From Mycolicibacterium moriokaense (lineage in GTDB: Bacteria > Actinomycetota > Actinomycetes > Mycobacteriales > Mycobacteriaceae): a stretch of DNA of 64,000 nt. Shown one piece after another: positions 47,624 through 56,692 of this stretch (its first letter is position 1; each line of letters opens with the position of its first letter). The position numbers and the translations under genes were made by a program. Under the pieces are notes generated by a model, which did not search any database, had not been told where the DNA came from, and worked only from the letters and a program-made list of their open reading frames with translations. Where the stretch lies: assembly GCF_003347205.1 (NCBI RefSeq), contig NZ_QQBJ01000023.1:51689-115688 (forward strand), read 5' to 3'.

Positions 47624-48319
47624 ATGGCCCGCCTGGATTACGACGCTCTGAACTCGACGCTGCGCTACCTGATGTTCTCGGTCTTCTCGGTGCGTCCGGG
47701 TGAGCTCGGGGACCAGCGCGACGCGGTCGTCGACGAGACCGCGACGTTCCTCAAGCAGCAGGAGGACAACGGGGTGGTTGTCCGCGGTCTCTACGACGTC
47801 GCAGGCATGCGCGCCGACGCCGATTTCATGATCTGGACCCACGCCGAGACGGTGGAGGCGCTGCAGGCCACCTACTCTGACTTCCGTCGCACCACGACGC
47901 TGGGCCGGTCGGCCGCGCCCGTGTGGAGTACGGTCGCACTGCACCGGCCCGCGGAGTTCAACAAGAGCCACATTCCCGCCTTCCTCGCGGGTGAGGAGCC
48001 CGGCGCCTACATCTGCGTCTACCCGTTCGTCAGGTCGCTGGACTGGTATCTGCTGCCCGACGACGAGCGTCGCCGCATGCTGGCCGAACACGGGATGGCC
48101 GCGCGCGACTACAAGGACGTCAGGGCCAACACGGTGCCCGCGTTCGCGCTGGGTGACTACGAATGGATCCTGGCGTTCGAGGCCCCCGAACTGCACCGGA
48201 TCGTGGACCTGATGCGCGACCTGCGAGCCACAGATGCCCGGCGGCACGTGCGGGAGGAGACGCCGTTCTTCACCGGGCCGCGCGTCGGCGTCGAGGATCT
48301 TGTCGCAAAGCTGCCGTGA
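47624..48319 (+). CDS. hemQ: Coproheme decarboxylase HemQ
   Basis: 231 residues. Chlorite dismutase-like family: [40 protein letters not shown] and [25 protein letters not shown]; the Tyr in YPFVRS lies where the catalytic Tyr is expected. It oxidatively decarboxylates coproheme to haem b, completing the pathway started by HemE and HemY in this operon. Five bases separate it from hemY. Confidence 0.94.
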   Translation: MARLDYDALNSTLRYLMFSVFSVRPGELGDQRDAVVDETATFLKQQEDNGVVVRGLYDVAGMRADADFMIWTHAETVEALQATYSDFRRTTTLGRSAAPVWSTVALHRPAEFNKSHIPAFLAGEEPGAYICVYPFVRSLDWYLLPDDERRRMLAEHGMAARDYKDVRANTVPAFALGDYEWILAFEAPELHRIVDLMRDLRATDARRHVREETPFFTGPRVGVEDLVAKLP

Positions 48320-48516
48320 TCAGCTTCCCCGTCGAGTTTGCTGATATTCGTGCGATGAACATGGATTCATCAGTCACGTCAATTTTGGCAACACTCTTTG
48401 TAGCAAAGCTCGCAGCTGCGACTGCATAAAGAGCGGCACGGTTACAAGTCGGCAAATAATCCGCCGAGTTTGCTACGCGGGTTTCTTCTACGCCAATTTG
48501 TTGCTAGCTTTGAGCG
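48320..48516. promoter_or_regulatory. AT-rich, repeat-dense leader region of the GGDEF-EAL gene
   Basis: This 197-bp gap is markedly more AT-rich than its neighbours. It contains the same decamer cgagtttgct twice (48333-48342, 48475-48484), a palindrome GATGAA-CATGGA-TTCATC (48354-48371), CTTTG-TAG-CAAAG (48396-48408) and TCGCAGCTGCGA (48410-48421). Variants of TTTGCTA occur on both strands. The density of motifs suggests binding sites controlling the next gene; no clear -35/-10 pair can be chosen. Confidence 0.5.
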
Positions 48517-50892
48517 ATGTCGCGAACGGCGTGGGTGGGGGTCGGCGCTGTCACACTCGGCGTCGCCTTCGCCGGCGCGATGATCGGCCGATGGGGAGGC
48601 GATACGGCCGCCGCGGCGGTCGCCAATTACGGACTCCTTCTCTTCGCCGTGTTCGCGGCGGGATGCGGCGCGGTCGCCGCTCGGTCGGCCGACGGCAGGC
48701 AGCGCACCGCGTGGATCTGTCTGACGGTCGGCCTCGCCGGTTGGGCCGCCGGGTCGGCGTTGTGGATCTACTACGAGAAGGTGCTGCACCAGGCTCCGTT
48801 CCCGTCGCTGGCCGACGTGGGCTACCTGATGTTCCCGATCGGCGCCGGGCTGGCGATGGTGCTGTTCCCGCACGGCTACTCCGGCCACTCTCGACTGCGA
48901 TTCGTTCTCGACGGGTTCATCGTGGCGGGCGCGCTCTTCGAAGTGTCATGGGTGCTCGTCTTGCGAACCGTCTTCGAGGCCGGCGGCACAAGCCCGCTGG
49001 CGGCAGGGCTGTCCCTGCTCTACCCGGCTCTCGACATCACCGTGCTGACGATGGCGCTGCTGGTCCTGGCCAGAGCGCGAACGGGACGGCATACCACACT
49101 GGCGTTGCTCACCACCGCGGTGATCCTGATGGCGTTGTCGGACAGTGCTTTTGCCTACCTGAGTGCCAGCGGGGGCTACCACAGCGGGCACATCATCGAC
49201 ATCGGTTGGGCGGCGGCGTTTCTGACCTTCGGTATGGCGGCGCTGATGAGCCGCCGCGTGCAAGCCGCCGAAGTGGTCGAGGCGCAGGTGAACTCCCGGC
49301 TGTCGATGTGGCTGCCGTACGTTCCCGTCGTGATCGCGGCCCTGGTGTGCATACCGGCGTACTTCCCGACGCCGGGCCTGGGGCCGATCTTCGTGTCGTC
49401 GACCCTGTTGATGGGCGCGGTGATGGGACGGCAGTACATGGTGGTCAGGCAGAACCAGCGGCTGCTGAAGATGGTCGCCGATCAGGCGCTGCGCGACACG
49501 CTCACCGGGCTGGCCAACCGCGACCTGTTCAACGACCGGCTGATGCATGCCGTGCAGTTGCACGAGAACGACAATCAGTCGGTCGCCGTGCTGTCGATGG
49601 ATCTCGACGACTTCAAGTTGGTCAACGACAGCCTGGGCCATCCCGCCGGGGACGCCCTGTTGATCCAGGCGGCCGAGCGGCTGCTGGGCTGCGTGCGCAC
49701 CTCGGACACCGTCGCGCGGGTCGGCGGCGACGAGTTCGCGGTGTTGATGGAGGGGCTGCCCGAGCTGTCCCGGCTGGTCGCCCACCGGGTGGTCGCGGCG
49801 TTCGAGGAGCCGTTTCTGATCGAAGGCCAGCAGCTGCTGATGCGGCCGAGCGTCGGGCTCGCGGTGGCCTCGGCGGCGAACCCGGATCTGTCCGCCGACA
49901 TGCTGCTCAAACAGGCTGACGTGGCGATGTACTCGGCGAAGCGCTCGAAATCCGGCGGCCTGCACACCTTCACCCCCGACATGGCGCTGGCGGACTCCAA
50001 GGAGATCGAGCTGGCCACCAAGGCGGCCGAGGGAGCGGAACGGGGGGCGGCGGTGCGGCTGCTCGGCGAACTCCGGCACGCGATCGACCACGGCGATCTC
50101 ACCGTGTTCTACCAACCGAAGTTCGACCTGCGCAGCGGCGACGTCGTCGGCGTCGAAGCGCTGGTGCGGTGGCCGCATCCGAAACGCGGGCTGCTCGGCC
50201 CCGCCCACTTTCTGCCGCTGGTCCGCAAGCGCGGCCTGATGCGCGCGGTGACCGACATCGTGTTGACCCAGGCCCTCGACGACGCCGCCGAGTGGAGTGC
50301 GCTGGGCATCGGCGTGCCGATCGCGGTGAACGTCTTCGCCCCGTCGCTCGGCGACCTCGATCTGCCGACGCACATCGCCTCCGCCCTCGCCGCTCGCGCG
50401 CTGAGCCCCGAGGACTTGACGATCGAGATCACCGAGGACTTCCTGCTGGACAACATCGACCGCACCCGCTTGGTACTGGAGCGGTTGCGGCAGAGAGGCA
50501 TTCGGATCGCGATCGACGACTTCGGCAGCGGCTACTCGGCGTTGTGGTATCTGCGGGAACTCGCCATCGACGAAGTGAAGCTCGACAGGCATTTCATCGC
50601 GCCGATCCGCGTCGACCCCAGGGCCGCCGCGGTGGTGCGGGGCGTGGTCGACCTGGCGCACGTGCTCGGCGTCACGACCGTCGCCGAGGGCGTCGAGAAC
50701 GCGGAGACCGCCGAGCGCCTCCGCGATTACGGCTGCGAGGTGGCGCAGGGCTATTACTACAGCCCGCCGGTCAGCGCCGCGGCGATGATGAACCTGCTGG
50801 CGTCGGGCCAGCCGAAACGCGCCACCCAGGTCGAGTTCGAGAAACTCGGCGCTACGGCTGTGCAGGCACCAGCCGCAGCGAAATCGAGTTGA
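48517..50892 (+). CDS. Membrane GGDEF-EAL protein (c-di-GMP synthesis and hydrolysis)
   Basis: 791 residues. About nine hydrophobic helices (residues 10-300) form a MASE-like membrane sensor. The GGDEF domain has an intact active motif GGDEF (403-407) and the inhibitory RxxD site (R394, D397) five residues before it. The EAL domain has E547-A-L and other catalytic residues: N605, E637/E640, D667-D668 (DDFGSGYSAL), K688, E724 and Q744. Both activities therefore look possible. It would make and degrade cyclic di-GMP at the membrane. Overlaps msrB tail to tail by 41 bp. Confidence 0.92.
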   Translation: MSRTAWVGVGAVTLGVAFAGAMIGRWGGDTAAAAVANYGLLLFAVFAAGCGAVAARSADGRQRTAWICLTVGLAGWAAGSALWIYYEKVLHQAPFPSLADVGYLMFPIGAGLAMVLFPHGYSGHSRLRFVLDGFIVAGALFEVSWVLVLRTVFEAGGTSPLAAGLSLLYPALDITVLTMALLVLARARTGRHTTLALLTTAVILMALSDSAFAYLSASGGYHSGHIIDIGWAAAFLTFGMAALMSRRVQAAEVVEAQVNSRLSMWLPYVPVVIAALVCIPAYFPTPGLGPIFVSSTLLMGAVMGRQYMVVRQNQRLLKMVADQALRDTLTGLANRDLFNDRLMHAVQLHENDNQSVAVLSMDLDDFKLVNDSLGHPAGDALLIQAAERLLGCVRTSDTVARVGGDEFAVLMEGLPELSRLVAHRVVAAFEEPFLIEGQQLLMRPSVGLAVASAANPDLSADMLLKQADVAMYSAKRSKSGGLHTFTPDMALADSKEIELATKAAEGAERGAAVRLLGELRHAIDHGDLTVFYQPKFDLRSGDVVGVEALVRWPHPKRGLLGPAHFLPLVRKRGLMRAVTDIVLTQALDDAAEWSALGIGVPIAVNVFAPSLGDLDLPTHIASALAARALSPEDLTIEITEDFLLDNIDRTRLVLERLRQRGIRIAIDDFGSGYSALWYLRELAIDEVKLDRHFIAPIRVDPRAAAVVRGVVDLAHVLGVTTVAEGVENAETAERLRDYGCEVAQGYYYSPPVSAAAMMNLLASGQPKRATQVEFEKLGATAVQAPAAAKSS

Positions 50893-51268
50893 TGCAGTAG
50901 CGCTGGTCGGTGGGCGTCGGGTAGCCCTCGCCCTCGAAGACGTGGCCGAGGTGGCTGTGGCAGTTGGCGCACAACACCTCGACGCGGGTCATGCCCATCG
51001 AGTCGTCGGAGCGCAGGATCACCGCATCCGAGTTCGCCGGGTCGAAGAATGACGGCCAGCCGCAATGAGATTCGAACTTCTCGCTGCTGCGGAACAATTC
51101 GGCGCCGCAGGCCCGGCATTCGTAGACGCCCTCGGTCTTCGTGTCGGTGTACTCGCCGACGAAGGGGCGTTCGGTGCCGGCCTGCCGGAGCACGGCGTAC
51201 TCGGCGGGGGTGAGCTTCTGGCGCCACTCGTCGTCGGTGAGTTCCACCTGTGGCCGTGAAGAGGTCAT
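50852..51268 (-). CDS. msrB: Peptide-methionine (R)-S-oxide reductase MsrB
   Basis: 138 residues. Two zinc-binding CxxC pairs, Cys51/54 (YECRACGAELF) and Cys100/103 (CANCHSHLGHVF); catalytic Cys125 in QRYCINS. Cys69 in ESHCGWPSF is the possible resolving cysteine. It reduces methionine-R-sulfoxide using thioredoxin, repairing oxidised proteins. Same order as M. tuberculosis (Rv2674), with the GGDEF-EAL gene inserted between it and hemQ. Confidence 0.95.
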   Translation of the reverse strand: MTSSRPQVELTDDEWRQKLTPAEYAVLRQAGTERPFVGEYTDTKTEGVYECRACGAELFRSSEKFESHCGWPSFFDPANSDAVILRSDDSMGMTRVEVLCANCHSHLGHVFEGEGYPTPTDQRYCINSISLRLVPAQP

Positions 51269-51356
51269 GTGACCACGCTAGCGCAGTCGGCCCTCGATCC
51301 GGATTGCGCAGAAGTCTGTGCTTTCGCCGCTTTCGGCACAGCGGTCCCAGCTGAAC

Positions 51357-52700
51357 CTATTTCGACGGTACGGGTTTGGGTTCGCCGGGCTCGCTGGTCT
51401 CGTCCGGCTTGGCCTCGGCCATCCACGGCGGGTCGATGCCCTCGTCGAGCCGGTTGTCGGCCTTGGCGTCCAGATAGCGGAAATAGAGCACGCAGAACAC
51501 CACGAGCAGCAGCAGCGACCAGCCGTAGGTGATCTTCATGTACTCCAGAAAGCGACCCGTCGTCGGCCACCGCCACATCAGCCAGCGGTCCATCGTGAGG
51601 AAACCGTAGGTCGCCAGCCACGCCGGCCAATTGCGGAGAACGGAATTGGGCAACACCACGGTCATCAGGAACGGGAACAACATCATCGAGTAGTAGCCCT
51701 GCGCCAGCGACAGCACCAACCACGACGCGACCAGCAGCACGCCGGAGGACGTGAGCATCCAGAACAGCGGATCGCGGGTCCGGTAGTACTTGTACAGCAG
51801 CCAGAGGGACACCACGGCGAGCACCGTGAAGACGATGCGCAGCAACAGGATCAACCAGACGGGCAGGCCGTAGTAGATGCCGTTGCCCTGAATCGAGCTG
51901 TTGAAGTAGTCGCGGGTGCCCAGAATGTAGGGAACCGTGCGCTTCACGAAGTTCATCGGGTCCGACACAAGCGGCCATGCGGCCACGTTGAAGACCAACG
52001 GCACCGCGAAAGCGGTGACCAGTACCCGCCATTGACGGTTGAGCAGCGGCAGCAGGAGCAGCACCGCCAGCACCGGCTTGACCACCAGCGACAGCCCGAT
52101 CGCCGCCCCGGCCCACCATTGGTCGCCGACCTTGCCCGACAACACCCATCGGAAGAACAGCACCTCGGCCAGCAGCACGCAGCCGTTGATGTTGGTGAAA
52201 ACGATGGTGTTGGTGACCGATTCGGTGACGAACATCGCCGCCAGCAAGGCGGGCAACGCCACCGACGTCAGCGAGAAGTTGAACAGCCGGACCAGCAGAC
52301 ACGCGGCGATGATCATCGCGACCGTGTTGATCGCGACAAACCAGTTGTGCGACGCGAAGACCGGCATATAGCCGAACGGCGCCATCAGCAACGTGCCGCC
52401 CGGCGGGTACAGATAGTGCGGGTCGACGTAGTCGAAGTGCTCGTTGTAGATGTCCCAGCCGCGCCTGAAGTTGCTGACGGCGCGGTACACCGGCCCGAAG
52501 TCGTCGGTGATGTAGCCGTTGCTGGACAGCACGTAGCTGCGGTGGATGATCGACATGATGGCGATCGGCCACAGCGCCGACCGCAGCACCGTCGCCGCGC
52601 TGGGCGCGGAGGTGCGGGGTCGGAAGAGATTCAGCAGGCCGGTACGGATGGAGTCTGGTGCCGCCACCAGCGAACCGTACACCGATGGCCGCGTCGGCAT
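51357..52700 (-). CDS. aftC: Alpha-(1->3)-arabinofuranosyltransferase AftC
   Basis: 447 residues, about 11 membrane helices (GT87/DUF2029 GT-C fold). The first extracytoplasmic loop has GYITDDFGPVYRAVSNFRRGWDIY with the catalytic Asp pair and DPHYLYPPGGTLLMAPFGYMP. It uses decaprenyl-phospho-arabinose to branch the arabinan of arabinogalactan and lipoarabinomannan. Pro-rich cytosolic tail at the end. It is two bases downstream of the lipoprotein hydrolase gene, likely the same operon. Confidence 0.92.
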   Translation of the reverse strand: MPTRPSVYGSLVAAPDSIRTGLLNLFRPRTSAPSAATVLRSALWPIAIMSIIHRSYVLSSNGYITDDFGPVYRAVSNFRRGWDIYNEHFDYVDPHYLYPPGGTLLMAPFGYMPVFASHNWFVAINTVAMIIAACLLVRLFNFSLTSVALPALLAAMFVTESVTNTIVFTNINGCVLLAEVLFFRWVLSGKVGDQWWAGAAIGLSLVVKPVLAVLLLLPLLNRQWRVLVTAFAVPLVFNVAAWPLVSDPMNFVKRTVPYILGTRDYFNSSIQGNGIYYGLPVWLILLLRIVFTVLAVVSLWLLYKYYRTRDPLFWMLTSSGVLLVASWLVLSLAQGYYSMMLFPFLMTVVLPNSVLRNWPAWLATYGFLTMDRWLMWRWPTTGRFLEYMKITYGWSLLLLVVFCVLYFRYLDAKADNRLDEGIDPPWMAEAKPDETSEPGEPKPVPSK

Positions 52701-52702
52701 GA

Positions 52703-54280
52703 CTAGGCGGGGCAGTAAGTGTCGGTGGGCGGCAGCTCACCGCTGTCCAGGTAGCTGAACACCGGCCCCAGCGCGCATTCGGAGTAGATGCTGGCGCCGT
52801 GCCCGATGCCCTGCCAGATCACCCGCTTGCTGGACGCCCCAGCATTGATGACGGTGGCCGCGACCTGGGCGACGCCCTCGTTGCCGACGATCGGGTCGTT
52901 CTGCACGCCGAGCAGCAGCACCGGGATTTTCAGGTTCTCCGGTTCGCCGGGCACCGTGCCGGACGGCCAGTTCAGGCACTTCACCATGCTGAGCGCGCCG
53001 ACGTCGCCGAACTGCGGATACTGCTTGGCCCACGCCACCACCAGCTCGCGCACGCGATCGGGGGTGGGCCGGTTCAGTGCGTCGCTGCACGAGTTGACGA
53101 ACTGGCCGTCCGTCTGGCGCAGTGTGTCGGCCTGGTTGATCAGGTTGTTCATCTCGTTGGGGTCGCCGCCGCGAGCCGAGGCCACCGCGGAGGCCAGGCT
53201 GTTGGTCGCCGCCGTGCGGTCGCCGCGCGGGTACGCCAGCGCGGTGCTGATCGCGTCGGCGACGGTGGCGACCGAGGCGCCGCCCGGCCCGTTGCCCGCC
53301 CGCGCGTCGGCGAGCAGTGCGTCGACGGCGCCTTTCGGGTCGGGACCCAGCGGGCAGTTGTTGGCCGCGCACTGCGAGGCGAACGCATCGAGCGCGGTCT
53401 GCTCGCCCTTGACGCGTTGTTCGGTGGCGGCCTCGTCGGCGATGCCCAGCGCCAGCGGTGAGTCGAGCACCAGCCGCGCCACCTTGTCGGGATGCGAGCT
53501 CGCGTAGGCCAGCGCGACCTGTGCGCCGTTGCCGATGCCCAGCAGCGCGATCGCCGGAACGTCCCACGTGCTGCGCAGCCGCTCGATGTCCTCGGCGGCG
53601 TGCAGGTTGTCGTAGGCCGAGTCGCCCGGCGCGATGGTGTCGGTGCAACTCGTGGTGGCCGTCATGGTGATCGCACGCAGGTTGGCGACGGGGTCGTCGC
53701 CGGACTCGAACTGGGCCTGGTCGAGCATTTCCTGCCGGTCGAACGCGTCACGGCAGTCGATCGGGCTGGACATGCCCATGCCGCGGCGGTCGATCGCGAC
53801 GATCGGGTGGTTCTTGAGGACGTCGGCTCCGGCCCGCGACAGCCAGACCGGCAGCTGGACCGAGGTCGGCAGGTCCGAACCGGTCGTCATCACCAGCGGT
53901 CCCGCGTCGTCGGGGGTCTGCACGGAGCGGGCCCGCACCACGCCGATGCTCACCGTTCCGTTCGCGCCGCTGATCGGGTCGAGGTCGGCGTCGTAGCTGG
54001 CGCAGTCCAGGGTGACCCCGGGCAGCGCCGGCAGCCCGGAGTCGCTGAACACCTGCGACGTGCAGTTACGCCAGGCCAGGTCGTTCTTGGGGGCTTGAAT
54101 CGGGGGTGGGCCGTCGGCCTTGTTCTTGGTGGTCGGCTGGCCCTGCGGGTGGGCACCGGAGTCGGTGGCGTAGCGCGGGTCGGCGGCCAGCAGCGGCGAG
54201 CACCCGGCCAGCAAAGCCGACAAAACGACGGTCGAAGTGCTCAAGGCACGGACCAGGCGACGCCGACGCATGGCCACCAC
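52703..54280 (-). CDS. Exported alpha/beta-hydrolase-fold lipoprotein (Rv2672-like), nucleophile Ser absent
   Basis: 525 residues from a GTG. Lipobox LLAGC with Cys27, then a long alpha/beta-hydrolase (peptidase S33/SlpE-like) domain. The nucleophile elbow reads G248-I-G-N-G252, so the catalytic Ser is replaced by Gly250; the acid site is in LLGVQNDPIVG and the His in IGHGASIYSECA. Cysteines (RNCTSQ, LDCASY, IDCRDAF, SCTDT) suggest disulfides outside the membrane. Catalysis looks unlikely, so a binding role is possible. Located with aftC. Confidence 0.85.
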   Translation of the reverse strand: MVAMRRRRLVRALSTSTVVLSALLAGCSPLLAADPRYATDSGAHPQGQPTTKNKADGPPPIQAPKNDLAWRNCTSQVFSDSGLPALPGVTLDCASYDADLDPISGANGTVSIGVVRARSVQTPDDAGPLVMTTGSDLPTSVQLPVWLSRAGADVLKNHPIVAIDRRGMGMSSPIDCRDAFDRQEMLDQAQFESGDDPVANLRAITMTATTSCTDTIAPGDSAYDNLHAAEDIERLRSTWDVPAIALLGIGNGAQVALAYASSHPDKVARLVLDSPLALGIADEAATEQRVKGEQTALDAFASQCAANNCPLGPDPKGAVDALLADARAGNGPGGASVATVADAISTALAYPRGDRTAATNSLASAVASARGGDPNEMNNLINQADTLRQTDGQFVNSCSDALNRPTPDRVRELVVAWAKQYPQFGDVGALSMVKCLNWPSGTVPGEPENLKIPVLLLGVQNDPIVGNEGVAQVAATVINAGASSKRVIWQGIGHGASIYSECALGPVFSYLDSGELPPTDTYCPA

Positions 54281-54297
54281 AGTACTGATGGGTGCGC

Positions 54298-55071
54298 TCA
54301 GGACCCCCGGACGTAGCGCGCGTACAGATAGCCCGCGTCGTCACTGAGCAGGTGGCTGCGGCGCATCGGCGTGTGCGCCCGGCCGTCGCCGGTGGCGATG
54401 CGCGACGCGCCGCCGCCCACCAGCAGCGGGGCGAGCGTCAGGCACAGGTCGTCGAGAAGATCGCGCTCGATCAGCAAGCCGAGGATCGCCGGGCCGCCCT
54501 CGACCAGCACCCGGTACAGCCCCCGCTCGGCGAGCGCCGACAGTGCGGCCGACGCGTCGACCTCGTCCGGACGCGGGCCCGACGCGCTGATGACCTCGGC
54601 GGCAGAGCCGAGGTGGGCCGCGGCGTCGGCGGCCGCCGCGGTCGAGGTGATGATCAGCGGCGGCACCTCGGTGCGCGTGAACAGTTTGGCGTCGTGGTCC
54701 AACTGGCCGCGGTTGGTGAGCACGGCGATGGGCGGCACCTCGGCTTGGCCGCGGCGTTGGCGGGCCTGCCGTTGTGCGGGGCTGAACTGCGCGCCGGAGT
54801 AGTTCTCGGCGCGAACGGTGCCGGCGCCGACCAGGATCACGTCAGCCAGTTGACGCATCAGTGCGAACACCGCGCGATCGCCTTCGCCGCCCAGCCCGCC
54901 GGACTTGCCTTCGTCGGTCGCGCCGCCGTCGATGCTGGCGATCATGTTGCCGCGCACCCAGCAGGACTGCAGGTCGTCGGGGTAGGCGTAGAGGTCGGCC
55001 AGCCGGTTCTCGTCGAGGGACTCGGCGGGATCCAGTGATGAGAAGCGCACGCCGGCAGCGTCGTCGGGCAT
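54298..55071 (-). CDS. ribD: RibD C-terminal domain reductase (Rv2671-like)
   Basis: 257 residues. RNMIASIDGGATDEGKSGGLGGEGDRAVFALMRQLADVILVGAGT is the signature of the pyrimidine reductase domain of RibD, and VLVEGGPAILGLLIERDLLDD follows in the second half. No deaminase domain is present. In M. tuberculosis the counterpart (Rv2671) can also act as a dihydrofolate reductase-like enzyme when overproduced. It likely uses NADPH. It diverges from zapE with a 34-bp gap. Confidence 0.87.
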   Translation of the reverse strand: MPDDAAGVRFSSLDPAESLDENRLADLYAYPDDLQSCWVRGNMIASIDGGATDEGKSGGLGGEGDRAVFALMRQLADVILVGAGTVRAENYSGAQFSPAQRQARQRRGQAEVPPIAVLTNRGQLDHDAKLFTRTEVPPLIITSTAAAADAAAHLGSAAEVISASGPRPDEVDASAALSALAERGLYRVLVEGGPAILGLLIERDLLDDLCLTLAPLLVGGGASRIATGDGRAHTPMRRSHLLSDDAGYLYARYVRGS

Positions 55072-55105
55072 GGGGACGATTGCAACACGTCGCTAGAGTT
55101 CGTGC

Positions 55106-56179
55106 ATGCAGTCCACGCAGGGGAGGAGCGATTCAGGCCCCGCGTCGGTCGGTCACCTCGTGGATCGGCACCCGAGCGTCACTCCGGAGCGGTTGATCGG
55201 CCAACTGCATCCGCCGCCGACGTTCGCCGACGTCAGCTTCGGCAGCTATCAGCCGGATCCGGCGGAGCCGTCGCAGGACGCCGCGGTGCGGTCGTGCCTG
55301 CAGTTCTGCGACGACGCGGTCGCGCGGCGGGCAGGCAGAAAGAAGCTCTTCGGCAAGCGCGAGGCACTGCCCGGCGTCGGGTTGTACCTCGACGGCGGCT
55401 TCGGCGTCGGCAAGACCCACCTGCTGGCGTCGAGCTACTACCGCGTCTCGGCGTCGTCGCAGGCGTCGACGGCGTTCGCCACGTTCGGCGAACTGACCCA
55501 GCTTGCGGGGGTGTTCGGGTTCGTCGAGTGCATCGACCTGCTCGCCGAATACGCCGTGCTGTGCATCGACGAGTTCGAACTCGACGACCCCGGCAACACC
55601 ACGCTGATCTCGAGGTTGTTGTCCCAACTGGTCGAACGCGGGGTGTCGGTCGCGGCCACGTCCAACACGTTGCCGGAGCAGCTGGGCGAGGGCCGGTTCG
55701 CCGCACAGGACTTCCTTCGCGAAATCCACACGCTGGCAGCCATTTTCACGACTGTCCGGATCGAGGGGCCGGACTACCGGCACCGCGACCTGCCGCCCGC
55801 GCCCGAGCCGCTGTCCGACGGCGAGGTCACCTCCCGCGCCGCGACGGTGCCCGGCGCCACCCTCGATGACTTCGACGCGCTGTGCGCGCATCTGGCGACT
55901 ATGCACCCGTCGCGCTATCTGACTCTGATCGAAGGTGTTTCGGCGGTGTACCTGACCGGCGTGCACCCGATCGACGACCAGAACGTCGCGCTGCGGTTGG
56001 TGGCGTTGACCGACCGGTTGTACGACGCGGGAGTCCCGGTGGTGGCGTCGGGTTCGAAGCTCGACACCGTCTTCAGCGACGAGATGCTGGCGGGCGGATT
56101 CCGCAAGAAGTACCTGCGGGCCACCTCACGGCTGTTGGCGCTGACGGCGGCGGGTCAGACGCACCGCACCATCACATAG
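55106..56179 (+). CDS. zapE: ZapE/AFG1-like ATPase
   Basis: 357 residues. Walker A in GGFGVGKTHLLASSYY, Walker B LCIDEFELDDPGNTTLIS, sensor region VAATSNTLPEQLGEGRFAAQDFLREIH. AFG1-type ATPase; in other bacteria ZapE is a division factor acting on the Z ring, and in mitochondria AFG1 aids protein turnover. The mycobacterial counterpart is Rv2670c. The stop lies 25 bp inside the convergent GNAT gene. Confidence 0.88.
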   Translation: MQSTQGRSDSGPASVGHLVDRHPSVTPERLIGQLHPPPTFADVSFGSYQPDPAEPSQDAAVRSCLQFCDDAVARRAGRKKLFGKREALPGVGLYLDGGFGVGKTHLLASSYYRVSASSQASTAFATFGELTQLAGVFGFVECIDLLAEYAVLCIDEFELDDPGNTTLISRLLSQLVERGVSVAATSNTLPEQLGEGRFAAQDFLREIHTLAAIFTTVRIEGPDYRHRDLPPAPEPLSDGEVTSRAATVPGATLDDFDALCAHLATMHPSRYLTLIEGVSAVYLTGVHPIDDQNVALRLVALTDRLYDAGVPVVASGSKLDTVFSDEMLAGGFRKKYLRATSRLLALTAAGQTHRTIT

Positions 56180-56685
56180 TCGTTCTCGATGCGGGTGCCG
56201 AGCCGAAATGTCTTGGTGCCGTTGATGGTGAAGCCGTGCTTGGTATAAAAGCGTTGCGCGCGTTCGTTTTGCTGGTTGACGCCCAGCCACACGCACTTCG
56301 CGCCCATCGCGGGCACGCGCTCGAGCGCCTCGGCCATCAGCGCCGCCGAGCCGCCGGCGCCGTGGCTGTCGGGCAGCACGTACATCTTGGAGATCTCGAC
56401 GGCCGGGCGCACGGTGACGGCGCGCTGAACGTCGTCGTTGTCGGGGACACCGCGAATCAGCATGGCGTAACCGATGATTCGGTTGCCGTCGCGCGCGACG
56501 AGCACCAGCCGGTCAGGATCTGCCAGATAGTCGGCGAAGTGCGACCGGGTGAGGTTCTCGGCGATGAACGCCGCCACGTTCTCCTGCGACACCGACGGCG
56601 GGCATGCCAAGGGAAAGGTCTGGGCGGCGACGTCTGCGAGCTCGGCCAGCTCGTCGGCGGTGGCGGCGGTGACCTCGGCAGTCAC
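56155..56685 (-). CDS. GNAT family N-acetyltransferase
   Basis: 176 residues from GTG 56685. The GNAT fold is seen in LVLVARDGNRIIGYAMLI and the acetyl-CoA-binding segment VEISKMYVLPDSHGAGGSAALMAEALERV (motif A, Gln/Arg replaced by HGAGG), then VWLGVNQQNERAQRFYTKHGF and the family end. Substrate unknown. The upstream part of the frame is antisense to the next gene and is not part of it. Seven bp after the end of the MPT63-like gene. Confidence 0.87.
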   Translation of the reverse strand: MTAEVTAATADELAELADVAAQTFPLACPPSVSQENVAAFIAENLTRSHFADYLADPDRLVLVARDGNRIIGYAMLIRGVPDNDDVQRAVTVRPAVEISKMYVLPDSHGAGGSAALMAEALERVPAMGAKCVWLGVNQQNERAQRFYTKHGFTINGTKTFRLGTRIENDYVMVRCV

Positions 56686-56692
56686 CGGGGGG

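Noticed and set aside
48946-50661. 571-codon frame on the complement
   Set aside because: Antisense to the GGDEF-EAL gene and compositionally a shadow frame.
51318-52706. 462-codon frame on the forward strand
   Set aside because: Antisense to aftC; low-complexity His/Arg/Gln-rich translation without recognisable domain.
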